Shown here one piece after another: positions 37,233-45,907 of a stretch of DNA of 64,000 bases; the stretch's first letter is position 1; every line of letters starts with the position of its first letter. The stretch is from Nitrospira sp. (GTDB lineage: Bacteria; Nitrospirota; Nitrospiria; Nitrospirales; Nitrospiraceae). The notes under the pieces were generated by a model that had not been told where the DNA came from, did not search any database, and was given only the letters and a program-made list of their open reading frames with translations. The translations under genes and the position numbers were made by a program. The stretch is from NCBI GenBank assembly GCA_024998685.1, contig JACOEH010000012.1, positions 45,722 through 109,721 on the forward strand. The letters are read 5' to 3'.

Positions 37233-38258
37233 CTACTGTGATACTCCCGTACTGGTTTCGACCTGGTCGGCGATTTCTTTGATGTCCTTGGGGTACAGCA
37301 CGATTTCAATCCTGCGGTTGGCCGATCGTCCCTCGTCGGTATCGTTCGAAGCGACGGGTTGCGTGTCCGCATGACCGACTGCGGAGAGATGAAGGGGATC
37401 CACGCCACCCCGATCGATCAAATAACGTACGACCGCCGTGGCCCGTGCCGTCGAGAGTTCCCAATTCGTCTTGTAACGACTCTGCAGTTTGACGCTGATT
37501 GGCACATTGTCCGTATGGCCTTCGATTCGGATCCGCTTGTCGGCGACGGTTTTCAAGAGATCGCTGACCTGCTTCAGCATCTTCTGGCCGTCCGGTTTCA
37601 CCTCCGCCTGACCGGAGTCGAACAAGACCCGGTCCACCATATTGATGGTAAGGCGGTCGCGTACTTGCTGGATGGTGATAGTGCCCTTGGAGATTTCGTC
37701 TTGGAGCGACTTGGATAACTCTTCCTGCGTTCGCGTAAGCCGCTTGATCTCCGCGTCCTTCGATTCCTTGGCAGCCCGCTCCTGATCGAGTGTCTCAGCC
37801 ATCCGAGCCTGTTCCTGACGGAGCTGTTCACGCTCCTTCTCGATTTGGGCTGCCTTGGCTTCCATCGATGCAGCCTGTTGCTGCAACTTCGCGATTTCCT
37901 CCCGCGCGGAAGCACTGCCGCTTGCATGTTCCTGTTCGAGATCCGCAATCTGGCTACGCACAGTGGCGAGTTCCCCGCTCAACTGTTCGGATCGAACTTG
38001 GAGATTCTCCCGTTCCTTCGCCAACGAGCCGGCTTGTTCTTCAGCGGCTTTCCGCTGAGCTGCTTCCAGGTCGAGTGACTCCCGCATGTCGGTCAATTGC
38101 TCTTGCTGTTGCGCCGACTGTTTCTTGAGCGCGTCAAGTTCATCAAGCGTCTGCTTGTGAGTGTGCGCGCTCACACAGCCTCCGACGGCCCACGCGCACA
38201 GCAGAGGCAACGCGGTGGTCCCGAACAGCATAGTTCGATGACTTGATGTGGATCGCAT
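37233..38258 (-). CDS. OmpA-family lipoprotein with long coiled coil
   Basis: A 341-residue protein. A signal peptide (MLFGTTALPLLCAWAVGGC) ends in a lipobox Cys. Residues about 35-215 are a coiled coil (LDELDALKKQSAQQQEQLTDM and similar heptads), and the last 115 residues are an OmpA-type peptidoglycan-binding domain with VLFDSGQAEVKPDGQKML, RIEGHTDNVPI and RSANRRIEIVLYP. It probably spans from the outer membrane to peptidoglycan as a spacer, much like Pal or long YiaD-type proteins. A GGAGGAG site precedes ATG 38258, and a good promoter lies upstream. A frame extension to 38330 has no signal. Confidence 0.87.
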   Translation of the reverse strand: MRSTSSHRTMLFGTTALPLLCAWAVGGCVSAHTHKQTLDELDALKKQSAQQQEQLTDMRESLDLEAAQRKAAEEQAGSLAKERENLQVRSEQLSGELATVRSQIADLEQEHASGSASAREEIAKLQQQAASMEAKAAQIEKEREQLRQEQARMAETLDQERAAKESKDAEIKRLTRTQEELSKSLQDEISKGTITIQQVRDRLTINMVDRVLFDSGQAEVKPDGQKMLKQVSDLLKTVADKRIRIEGHTDNVPISVKLQSRYKTNWELSTARATAVVRYLIDRGGVDPLHLSAVGHADTQPVASNDTDEGRSANRRIEIVLYPKDIKEIADQVETSTGVSQ

Positions 38259-38374
38259 AGTCTCCTCCCTTATGTGAGGCGCAAGGAACGTACTGAACGG
38301 AGCAAGCTTGATGCCTGACGTTTCAATCATTCGGCTGAGGGTAACTGCCTATTTTGGGTCAACTTGAAGGTGGA

Positions 38375-38402
38375 ATTATAGTCCGATACTTGTCTTCGTC
38401 AA
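38375..38402 (-). promoter_or_regulatory. Strong promoter for the OmpA-like lipoprotein
   Basis: On the minus strand, TTGACG (38402-38397) and a perfect TATAAT (38380-38375) are 16 bases apart. The transcript would begin near 38368, giving a 110-base leader before ATG 38258. Confidence 0.6.
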
Positions 38403-38722
38403 GAGAAGCGGTCAAATCCGAGGAATCCGCAAGCTTGCCGAGCTAACGCTCCAGCGAAGTGAGAAAATCTCATTCGGCAACTCGAAGCCGGTGGCTGTCT
38501 GTTGGTTCGCATGGGGGAAAGCACGACTGGTATCATAACCGCATCATGAACATTTCTTAGCCGGTTCTGCGGCACACCGAATCAATGAACATCTAGCGAG
38601 GCGTATCCTGAAGGTATTGGCCCACCCCTAGTCTGCACCATAGGCAAGCTGATATGTTCCCGAAGTAGGTGGAGCAGGTAGGAGTTCTTCCGCCTTGCCG
38701 AAGTTACAGAGGAATGCACTGA
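38403..38722. other. Intergenic region with no gene seen
   Basis: 320 bases between the divergent promoter of the OmpA-like gene and the RNase HI-ABC gene. No reading frame resembles a protein family and no strong hairpin was noticed. The promoter of the RNase HI-ABC gene must lie here but no clear box is visible. Confidence 0.4.
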
Positions 38723-40012
38723 ATGATTGAGATTTATACGGATGGTGCCTGCAGCGGAAATCCTGGACCAGGAGGCTGGGGGGTTTTGCTGCGGAAGGGC
38801 GATGCCGAAACGGAACTATTTGGTGGGGAGCCGGCGACGACGAACAATCGGATGGAGTTGCTCGCAGTCATTGAAGCGTTGCAGTCGCTCACTCAACCGA
38901 CACAGGCGCGGATCTACACCGATTCGCAATATGTTCAGAAGGGCATCAGCGAGTGGATCCACAGTTGGAAGCAGCGTGGGTGGAAAACAGCCGGGAAAGA
39001 TCCGGTGAAGAATGAAGATTTGTGGAGGCGACTCGATACGTTGGTTGCCAAGCATACACTCAAATGGCACTGGGTCAGGGGACACAACGGACACCCGGAG
39101 AATGAGCGGGCGGATGCGTTGGCTCGCGCCGGTCTTGAACAGGCTCGCCGAGCCGGTCGACCAGTCCGGCAACCGATCCTGGCCTCGATTGATCTACCGG
39201 TCAAAGAGTCGAGCCGATCAGGAGGCGATTCCATTCCAATCCTCGATATCGAGCATGCCACGGTCTATCGAGGCGATACCTGCGTCTTCTCGGATTTGTC
39301 CTTCGCGTTGCGAGCGGGAGAACATGCGGCCATTCTTGGTCCTAATGGAGCGGGGAAATCGACGCTTCTCAAATTATTGTCGGGTGAAGTCCATGCGATG
39401 TCGAGAGATGAAATGCGGATGGCTCTCTTCGGCGATGAGCGCTGGAATGTCTGGGATGTGCGGAAACAGATCGGTATTGTGTCTCACGATCTCCAACGAG
39501 ACTATCTGATCTGTGCCGAAGGGCAGAATGTGGTGCTCTCCGGGTTCTATGCGAATAACGATACTTATGAATACCAACAATTCACTAAAACGCAGATGAC
39601 CAGGGCGTATGAAGTGATGCAGGAATTGGGGGTTATGTCCTTGTCCAGCCGTCGCTTCGGCCATCTGTCCACCGGCGAGCAGCGACGATTCCTCTTGGGT
39701 CGGGCGCTGGTGCATGACCCGCCGGTGCTGGTGCTTGATGAACCGACAAGCGGCCTCGACCTCAAGGCCTGCTTTCAATATCTCGATCTGCTGCGCGCTC
39801 AAATCGCGAAAGGAAAGACCGTTCTGCTCGTGACGCACCATCTGCATGAAATTCCGCCGGAGATCGATCGCGTCATTTTCCTGAAAGACGGGAAGATTGT
39901 TGCAGACGGCTTCAAATCAACTCTACTGACTGACGATCAGGTCAGCCGGCTGTTCGACGGTAAGATCACCCTCGTTCAGGCCAACGGCTGGTATCAAGCT
40001 TTGCCGGGATAA
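38723..40012 (+). CDS. RNase HI-ABC ATPase fusion protein
   Basis: 429 residues in one unbroken frame. Residues 1-150 are a complete RNase [65 protein letters not shown], with all acidic catalytic residues. After a short linker, residues about 170-429 form an ABC ATPase: Walker [10 protein letters not shown] (about 207), signature [15 protein letters not shown] (about 315), Walker [11 protein letters not shown] (about 335), and H-loop VTHH (about 370). The ATPase resembles soluble ModF-like or ABC transporter subunits; no permease gene is near. RNase HI removes RNA-DNA hybrids, and a link to nucleic-acid repair is inference. An AGAGGAA site precedes ATG. Confidence 0.88.
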   Translation: MIEIYTDGACSGNPGPGGWGVLLRKGDAETELFGGEPATTNNRMELLAVIEALQSLTQPTQARIYTDSQYVQKGISEWIHSWKQRGWKTAGKDPVKNEDLWRRLDTLVAKHTLKWHWVRGHNGHPENERADALARAGLEQARRAGRPVRQPILASIDLPVKESSRSGGDSIPILDIEHATVYRGDTCVFSDLSFALRAGEHAAILGPNGAGKSTLLKLLSGEVHAMSRDEMRMALFGDERWNVWDVRKQIGIVSHDLQRDYLICAEGQNVVLSGFYANNDTYEYQQFTKTQMTRAYEVMQELGVMSLSSRRFGHLSTGEQRRFLLGRALVHDPPVLVLDEPTSGLDLKACFQYLDLLRAQIAKGKTVLLVTHHLHEIPPEIDRVIFLKDGKIVADGFKSTLLTDDQVSRLFDGKITLVQANGWYQALPG

Positions 40013-40098
40013 CAATTCAATCCCCCTGTACGCTCCATTTCTTTTGACGAACACCGTTTTGAGCGATAGGCTTCAGATGCCGGTATTCACCGGAGGCA

Positions 40099-40998
40099 AT
40101 GGCATACGTGGTCGAAGCCCTACCAGCAGGTCGGCAGTGGCGGCGTCTTGTTGCGCTGATTTTTCTGATCAACTTCATCCAAGGCGGCTTCTCCATAAAT
40201 TCGGCATGGGCCGAAACCTGGATTTGCCCTCGCCAAGGACAGTCGGATCTGTATACCGACCGTGGGTTACCAGGCTGCAGGCTGCTGAGTGAGCCGAAGA
40301 CCTATTCTCCGCTGGAAAGCTCTCCAGCACCTCGTCCTCCTAGACCGGCCATCATTCCGCCACCGGTGTCCAGCACCAACTATCCCGGCAATCCTTCGAA
40401 GTCATATAGCCGACCACCGGTGCCGTTTCCCGAAGTCTCTCTGACAGTGCCCCTGTTGAGCGTTGGTCAAAATAACGCGGGTTCTATTACCGGTTCATGG
40501 GGAGGATTTGTGGCGCAACTGACGGTGGGATACAAGGCTGATGGCAAGGGACCGGAGATTCTTGGCGATTCAAACCTCATGCCCGTATCCGCCTATTCAT
40601 TTCATACGGCTGTCATGGTTGCTACAAAAGCGGTGGGATATGATCCCAGATACTTAAGTGTGCGCATCCTGGTGCCTGCTCGGTTGGATGGACCCAGTGC
40701 GGGCGGGATTTTTGCCGTGGGCATTGCTGCAGCACTGCTCGGCGACCCGATTCGCCAAGACGTCTGTATGTCGGGGACGATTGAGCCGGACGCGGAGATT
40801 CAAGCCGTGGGTCGACTCGTGGACAAGATGAGCGCCTGCCGGGACCTCAGAAAGACCACGATGATCGTGCCCGATGCATTGGATAACAGTCATCTCAACT
40901 TTACCGGCGCTGAGAGATCCATCCAGGTGATCGAAGTACACACATTCTCGGAAGCTTACAGTGCGGCAACCGGTCAAGCCTTGCGCCAAGTTCCGTAG
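40099..40998 (+). CDS. Exported Lon-like (S16) protease-domain protein
   Basis: 299 residues. Residues about 15-40 form a signal peptide (LVALIFLINFIQGGFSINS then AWA). A Pro-rich region follows, and residues about 120-290 are a Lon-type proteolytic domain: LDGPSAGGIFAVGIAAALL carries the catalytic Ser in the DGPSAG box (about 198), and MSGTIEPDAEIQAVGRLVDK the catalytic Lys (about 244). Lon AAA and N-terminal domains are missing, so this is a single-domain, ATP-independent S16 enzyme outside the cytoplasm. The ATG has a GGAGG site close by. It is followed by a small exported OB-fold-like gene in the same direction. Confidence 0.83.
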   Translation: MAYVVEALPAGRQWRRLVALIFLINFIQGGFSINSAWAETWICPRQGQSDLYTDRGLPGCRLLSEPKTYSPLESSPAPRPPRPAIIPPPVSSTNYPGNPSKSYSRPPVPFPEVSLTVPLLSVGQNNAGSITGSWGGFVAQLTVGYKADGKGPEILGDSNLMPVSAYSFHTAVMVATKAVGYDPRYLSVRILVPARLDGPSAGGIFAVGIAAALLGDPIRQDVCMSGTIEPDAEIQAVGRLVDKMSACRDLRKTTMIVPDALDNSHLNFTGAERSIQVIEVHTFSEAYSAATGQALRQVP

Positions 40999-41042
40999 CG
41001 TTCTCAATGCAGACTCATGTTTCATAAATAGGAGGCCCTGCG

Positions 41043-41408
41043 ATGATGCAGACGATAAGATCGGTGGGCCTGACGATGCTGAGCGTTGTACTGTTTGCTT
41101 CTGCCGGCTTGGCGGCTGAGCCGGTTAGAATCAATTCCCTGTTCGCGTATCCGGAGGCGTATAAGATGAAAGTTGTCCAGGTGGAGGGTAGGGTGAGGAA
41201 CTACCGCATGAATCACTTTATCGGCCACAATACCAAGCTGGAAAAGTGTATTCAGATATTCTCCATCGAGGATGACACCGGGACTATCGATGCCAGCTAT
41301 GCGACCATCTGCCAAATGGGAACCATCATGCTCAAAGATGGTGATCAGGTCACGATCGAAGGGCACTTCTTAGGGACATTAGACGTGCGGTCGGTGAGGA
41401 AAAATTGA
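41043..41408 (+). CDS. Small exported OB-fold-like protein
   Basis: A 121-residue protein with a signal peptide (IRSVGLTMLSVVLFASAGLAA) and a mature domain of about 98 residues. YPEAYKMKVVQVEGRVRNYR, FSIEDDTGTIDASY and GDQVTIEGHFLG give the beta-strand pattern of bacterial OB-folds of the nucleic-acid/metal-binding type that are often found in exported proteins. I recognise no specific family. An AGGAGG site precedes ATG 41043; the second ATG at 41046 is equally possible. It is 45 bases from the S16 protease gene and may be its partner. Confidence 0.62.
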   Translation: MMQTIRSVGLTMLSVVLFASAGLAAEPVRINSLFAYPEAYKMKVVQVEGRVRNYRMNHFIGHNTKLEKCIQIFSIEDDTGTIDASYATICQMGTIMLKDGDQVTIEGHFLGTLDVRSVRKN

Positions 41409-41454
41409 AGCAGATTCCTGAAGAGAGAATCGAGGGCTGCTTTGAAAGCGGAGG

Positions 41455-41571
41455 TTATTTAGAAACGTATGCTCGATCTTTGTCGAAATCGATCCAGGAA
41501 AGCAAATAATAGAGCAAACCCAGCAGCCAGAAAATCGGAATGATGACCAAGACGAGAAGGAAGATCGTCAT
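41455..41571 (-). CDS. Very small membrane protein (38 residues)
   Basis: ATG 41571 to TAA 41455 encodes a mainly hydrophobic segment MTIFLLVLVIIPIFWLLGLL, a Tyr/Leu-rich continuation, and a charged end (DKDRAYVSK). It starts 10 bases after the 79-residue gene, so it is probably coupled to it and to the cytochrome b/molybdopterin gene. It may be an accessory helix of that oxidoreductase. There is no strong ribosome-binding site. Confidence 0.5.
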   Translation of the reverse strand: MTIFLLVLVIIPIFWLLGLLYYLLSWIDFDKDRAYVSK

Positions 41572-41580
41572 GAGGCAAGC

Positions 41581-41820
41581 TCACTTCTTGTCGTTGCGAT
41601 GGTAAAGAAACCGGGTCAACACGACCTTCAGGTCCGCGCGGAGGTCGGCGAGCGGAATGAGGCCATTCTCAAGAAATTGTCTTTCTGCTGTCGCAGGAAA
41701 AAGCTGAAACGAGCGCGTCAGAACCTCCGCCGAGATGTCGTCATAGTAATAGCGCACCAGCTCCATGACGGTGCTGTCGTCGGTGGGAAGGGTTTCTTCG
41801 TGGAAGAACGACGTTGCCAT
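41581..41820 (-). CDS. Small hypothetical protein coupled to the Moco oxidoreductase
   Basis: A 79-residue soluble protein with LPTDDSTVMELVRYYYDDISAE and LFPATAERQFLENGLIPLADLR. It resembles no family that I recognise. Its ATG overlaps the stop of the cytochrome b/molybdopterin gene in TGATG (1-base overlap), which indicates translational coupling. It may be a dedicated chaperone or small subunit of that enzyme. Confidence 0.55.
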   Translation of the reverse strand: MATSFFHEETLPTDDSTVMELVRYYYDDISAEVLTRSFQLFPATAERQFLENGLIPLADLRADLKVVLTRFLYHRNDKK

Positions 41821-43313
41821 CAAATCGATGCCACCTTCTCATAAAACTGATGGTCCTCGCGGTATCCTCCATAGCCGAATCCAACCTGGTCCAATGAGGC
41901 CACCAGATCGATGTGCGTCAGATACTTCACCATTTTGTATCCGACCTTCGTCTCTACCCGTAGACGGCAAGGCGCGCCGTGTTCGTAGGGGAGCGGATGT
42001 CCGTTCATCTCATACGCTAGAATTGTTTGCGGATCCTGCACCTCGTCCAACCTCAGCACTTCATAGTAATGGTCGGGCGCATATTCTTCCTGGACGAACG
42101 CATGGAACACGATCCACCTTGCTCCCGGCTTGGGACGACAGTGCTGCAAGACCTCGCGGACCTCTACGCCTGCCCAGGTCGCAATGCCGGTCCATCCTTG
42201 AATGCAGTTGTGCCTGACCGTTTGTTCGCGCTTCGGCATCCGCTGGAGATCGCTCAACGAGAGTTCCATCGGCTGTTCAACGAGTCCACCGATGCGCAAG
42301 CGCCAGTCGTGAAATCCGGTTTCCGCCATGCGACGATAGTCGCCGTTCTCGGGCGGATAGCCGTTGACATGGTGCATCGCTGTTACGTCCTGTCGAGCGA
42401 AATGCTGGCGAGACCTCAGCTTGCCGAAGAAGAAACGCATGAGCGGCTCGACGACTTTCGCGGCATGTTCTTGAAAACTGCGCTGGTGCCGGCGCGTGTA
42501 TAACGTCGCGGCAATGTGGATGCCGATTAAGGCGACGAGTGCCAAAGAAGCCGAGATGAATGCCATCATAGCAGGTAGTCCTGATGGACCAAACATGGAA
42601 AACATTCTCTCCACGTCGCGTGGAAAGTGGATGAGGACAACCATGGTGAGATGGGTCAACACATAGAGGATCATGAGCATCAGGCCGATAAAATGGATAC
42701 TTCGTGCGCCCTGCCGTCCGCCGAAGAGAGCGACGTACCAGGGATATCGAGCGATCAATGCGGGCGACTGCGCGAGCCCGGTGGCGATCATCAGTGGGCC
42801 GAGGAGAAAAACGACCCCGGCGTACACGAGCTGCTGGAGAGGGTCGTAGGGATGAAATGAAGATTCCGGCGGAATGCTAAGGCTGATGAACGTGAGGACG
42901 CTCTGCCAGGCTTCAGGGAAGATCGACCAGCTCGTTGGAATGAGCCGCCGCCACTGTCCGGTAGCGAACAGCAATCCCACATAGCAAAGGCCGTTCACAA
43001 TCCAAAGCGGCACGATCAAAAAATGCCAATTACGGCCGGCTCCCAGATTGTGGTGTCCTCCCGGAATAGCGAAGATAGGGGAAACGTCCTCCGCTTCATC
43101 CAGTGAAGTGAATAACCGATTCGTCGGCATCTTTTTCTTCCCGAACTTCACCCACTCGTTTCCCGGTCGGCAATGGTCATTCCAATAGAGTTTGGGATGA
43201 TCGGCTAGAATCTGAAGGCCGCTTCGTATCAGAAAAAAGATGCAGAAGAGATTGATAAAGTGATTGATCCGGAGCCAGATGGGAAAGCCGAGATCGTTTG
43301 TGTTCGGGTCCAT
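41820..43313 (-). CDS. Cytochrome b-molybdopterin (sulphite oxidase/MsrP-type) oxidoreductase fusion
   Basis: 497 residues. The N-terminal 300 residues are a b561-type cytochrome: helices with haem-binding His residues near LRINHFINLFCIFFLIRSG, HFLIVPLWIVNGLCYVG, IHFIGLMLMILYVLTHLTMV, and IGIHIAATLY. The C-terminal part is an oxidoreductase molybdopterin-binding domain with the Moco-ligating Cys in RHNCIQGWTG (about 367) and APCRLRVETKVGYK. This is like MsrP/MsrQ, but in a single chain. Without the Tat signal the Moco domain's side of the membrane is unclear. Substrate is unknown; sulphite or sulphoxide are family-based guesses. ATG 43313 follows CCAGG. Confidence 0.85.
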   Translation of the reverse strand: MDPNTNDLGFPIWLRINHFINLFCIFFLIRSGLQILADHPKLYWNDHCRPGNEWVKFGKKKMPTNRLFTSLDEAEDVSPIFAIPGGHHNLGAGRNWHFLIVPLWIVNGLCYVGLLFATGQWRRLIPTSWSIFPEAWQSVLTFISLSIPPESSFHPYDPLQQLVYAGVVFLLGPLMIATGLAQSPALIARYPWYVALFGGRQGARSIHFIGLMLMILYVLTHLTMVVLIHFPRDVERMFSMFGPSGLPAMMAFISASLALVALIGIHIAATLYTRRHQRSFQEHAAKVVEPLMRFFFGKLRSRQHFARQDVTAMHHVNGYPPENGDYRRMAETGFHDWRLRIGGLVEQPMELSLSDLQRMPKREQTVRHNCIQGWTGIATWAGVEVREVLQHCRPKPGARWIVFHAFVQEEYAPDHYYEVLRLDEVQDPQTILAYEMNGHPLPYEHGAPCRLRVETKVGYKMVKYLTHIDLVASLDQVGFGYGGYREDHQFYEKVASI

Positions 43314-43387
43314 ACCTGGAAATTCCTTTTGGTCGAAACTACGTGTTCGGATCGCGCCCCATCGATCGCCGGATTGCCGCACTCTTG

Positions 43388-45214
43388 CTAATTCGCATGG
43401 TTTTCTGATTCCGGTGACGTCTTTTCGGTGCTCTGACGATGTTGTGCCGGCCCGCCTGCGCCTGAAATGGTATAGGCCGTATTGACTAACGACAGATGGG
43501 AAAGGGCTTGCGGAAAGTTTCCCAAAAGCCGTTTCGAAGCCGGATCATATTCTTCTGAAAGAAGACCGACGTCGTTCCGAAGTGCCAGAAGTCGCTGAAA
43601 CAGCTTGACGGCTTCATCGTAACGGCCTTGAAGAACATAGGTATCGGCCAACCAAAATGAACAGGCGAGAAATATGCCTTCTCCTGCCGGCAAACCATCC
43701 ACGCTCTGAGAGCCATGGTGGGAATAGCGTCGGATCAATCCATCGTGGCACAATTCCTTCTCGATCGCCGTCACTGTCCCTTGGACACGTGGATCATCAT
43801 GAGGAAGGAACCCCACCGACGGGATAATCAGCAGGCCGGCATCGACTTGTCGTGATCCATAATACTGCGTAAATGTATTGCGCGCAGGATCGAACCCCTT
43901 ATCGCATACGTCTTGATGGATCTCCTCTCGAATTCGTTTCCAGCGGGCTGCATCACCGGGAAGATGAAACGTTTCGATGTCCTGGACCATGCGGTCCATC
44001 GCGACCCAGGCCATGATCTTTGAATGGGTGAAATGCCGGCGAGGGCCTCGGATCTCCCAGATGCCTTCGTCGGGCTCTTTCCATTTTGACTCGAGGCATT
44101 CCATCATCGTGGTTTGGACGGCCCAGCCGCGTTCGTTGGTTTGCATACCGGCCCGGCGTGCCTGATGGAGGGTATCCATGACTTCGCCGAACACGTCAAG
44201 TTGAAGTTGGCGATAAGCCGCGTTGCCCGTCCGGACCGGTGTTGATTTCTCGTAGCCCGACAACCAAGGAAGCTCCAATTCGGTCAGACGCCGTTCGCCG
44301 GCAATTCCGTACATGATTTGCAGTTGGCTCGGATCGCCGGCGACTGTCCGAATGAGCCAATCTCTCCAATTCGATGCCTCCTCTTTGTAGCCGGCGGCCA
44401 ACAAGGCGTAGAGGGTATAGGTGGCATCGCGGATCCAACAATAGCGATAGTCCCAATTGCGGACGCCCCCAAGACGTTCGGGGAGGGAAGTGGTGGGCGC
44501 CGCCACGATGCCGCCGGTCGGAGCATAGATCAGAGCCTTGAGGGTGATAAGTGATCGAACCACCGCTTCTCGATGCTCCTCTCCGGGGCAGCATTGAGAG
44601 GTCCACTGTCGCCACCATCGCGTGGTTTCCTTGACTGCGTGGGCGGCATCAGGTGCGGAGGGGATCGGTTCATGGGAGGGATGCCATAGCAACACGAAAG
44701 AGACTTGCTGTCCGGCCTGAACATCAAAATCCGATACCCTCGTCGATTGCTTCCCATGAGTCGGCGCGCCGGTGAAGACGTACACGCTATCGGGTCCGGC
44801 GATCGCATGGAGGCCGTCGGCATGCCTCGTGACCCATGGAACGACGGAACCATAATCAAAGCGAAGAATCAGCTGCATATGCATACGAACTGAACCATGA
44901 ATACCAGTCACTAGACGCACGATCGTCGGATGGTCTTGCCGGATGGGCATACAATCGATGACACGCACGGTGCCATCCTTCGTTGTGAAGTCCGTCTCTA
45001 GGATGAGGGTGTCCGGCCTGTAACGCCGTGTGACACGATGCTCTTGATCGGCAGGAGCGATCATCCAACGTCCGTTCTGCTCAGTACCGAGCAAGGCCGC
45101 AAAACAGGCGTTGGAATCGAAACGCGGTAGGCATAACCAATCGATGGAGCCGTTGCGGCCTATCAACGCCGCCGTATGCGTATCGCCGATGAGTGCGTAG
45201 TCTTCAAGGTGCAT
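43388..45214 (-). CDS. GH15 family glycoside hydrolase (glucoamylase/trehalase type), copy 1
   Basis: 608 residues. LEDYALIGDTHTAALIGRNG is the family N-terminus with SIDWLCLPRFDS. The (alpha/alpha)6 barrel carries the general acid in PDEGIWEIRGP (near 383) and the general base in LSEEYDPAS (near 553), so both catalytic Glu residues are present. Sequences of this type include actinobacterial trehalases and glucodextranases; glucoamylase or trehalase cannot be told apart from sequence alone. No signal peptide. A paralogue lies at 50809-52572. It is 195 bases from a membrane-protein gene and 74 bases upstream of the Moco oxidoreductase gene on the same strand. Confidence 0.87.
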   Translation of the reverse strand: MHLEDYALIGDTHTAALIGRNGSIDWLCLPRFDSNACFAALLGTEQNGRWMIAPADQEHRVTRRYRPDTLILETDFTTKDGTVRVIDCMPIRQDHPTIVRLVTGIHGSVRMHMQLILRFDYGSVVPWVTRHADGLHAIAGPDSVYVFTGAPTHGKQSTRVSDFDVQAGQQVSFVLLWHPSHEPIPSAPDAAHAVKETTRWWRQWTSQCCPGEEHREAVVRSLITLKALIYAPTGGIVAAPTTSLPERLGGVRNWDYRYCWIRDATYTLYALLAAGYKEEASNWRDWLIRTVAGDPSQLQIMYGIAGERRLTELELPWLSGYEKSTPVRTGNAAYRQLQLDVFGEVMDTLHQARRAGMQTNERGWAVQTTMMECLESKWKEPDEGIWEIRGPRRHFTHSKIMAWVAMDRMVQDIETFHLPGDAARWKRIREEIHQDVCDKGFDPARNTFTQYYGSRQVDAGLLIIPSVGFLPHDDPRVQGTVTAIEKELCHDGLIRRYSHHGSQSVDGLPAGEGIFLACSFWLADTYVLQGRYDEAVKLFQRLLALRNDVGLLSEEYDPASKRLLGNFPQALSHLSLVNTAYTISGAGGPAQHRQSTEKTSPESENHAN

Positions 45215-45409
45215 CTATTTCACCAGCCGCGAGTTGGGCGATGGAGTTGTCTCTTGAAGACAATGCAAGCGAAATGCCTTGGAGAGGGTATGAAAATCTT
45301 CACGGTTATTAAATCTCGATTGGGACAATTTGACATCATCATGACAGTTGTTCCCGAGTTCAGGTCTTTTCTCGAGCGTCCTCCTAGCATCGTTGCCATG
45401 TAGGTCAAG

Positions 45410-45907
45410 CTAACGTCCTCCCCATCCCTTGCCGAGTGCGAACACCGTATAGAACGTCAGCGACACGATCACGAGACCGCCGCTGATGTACAGATTCAGT
45501 TCCATGTTGTCCTCGAGCAGTTGGATAAGCATCCGTGTGCCGGCCACCGAGACCAGCGTACCGAGCACCAACCGCTTCGCCATTTCAAGTTCCGTCTCGA
45601 TCGACGACCGCTGCTTGGCAATCGGATTGACGTAGAGGCGGAGATTGCGATAGGCGACGATGCCGACGATGCCGGGTAGGGGGACCAACAACAGGAGTTC
45701 GATCGAATGCAACAGAGCGGACAGAAGGTCACGAAACGCTTCATGAGTAATGTGAAAGACGTGCATATAAATGAACTCGGCGGTTCGGTACGCCAGCCAG
45801 ATGGACAACAGACACCCTCCCCACGCCAAGGGCCAGAGCAGCGCCATGACTGCATAGTGCGGGACCGAGACCACGACACGCATGAATTTTCGCCACAGTG
45901 AGCTCAC
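45410..45907 (-). CDS. Small integral membrane protein
   Basis: 165 residues with about four membrane segments (YAVMALLWPLAWGGCLLSIWL, LLLVPLPGIVGIVAYRNL, LVLGTLVSVAGTRMLIQLL, LYISGGLVIVSLTFYTVFAL). No family recognised. The GTG start overlaps the TGA stop of the upstream debranching-enzyme gene by 4 bases (GTGA), so translation is coupled to it. An anchoring or transport role for the adjacent glycoside hydrolase is possible but not shown. Confidence 0.65.
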   Translation of the reverse strand: MSSLWRKFMRVVVSVPHYAVMALLWPLAWGGCLLSIWLAYRTAEFIYMHVFHITHEAFRDLLSALLHSIELLLLVPLPGIVGIVAYRNLRLYVNPIAKQRSSIETELEMAKRLVLGTLVSVAGTRMLIQLLEDNMELNLYISGGLVIVSLTFYTVFALGKGWGGR

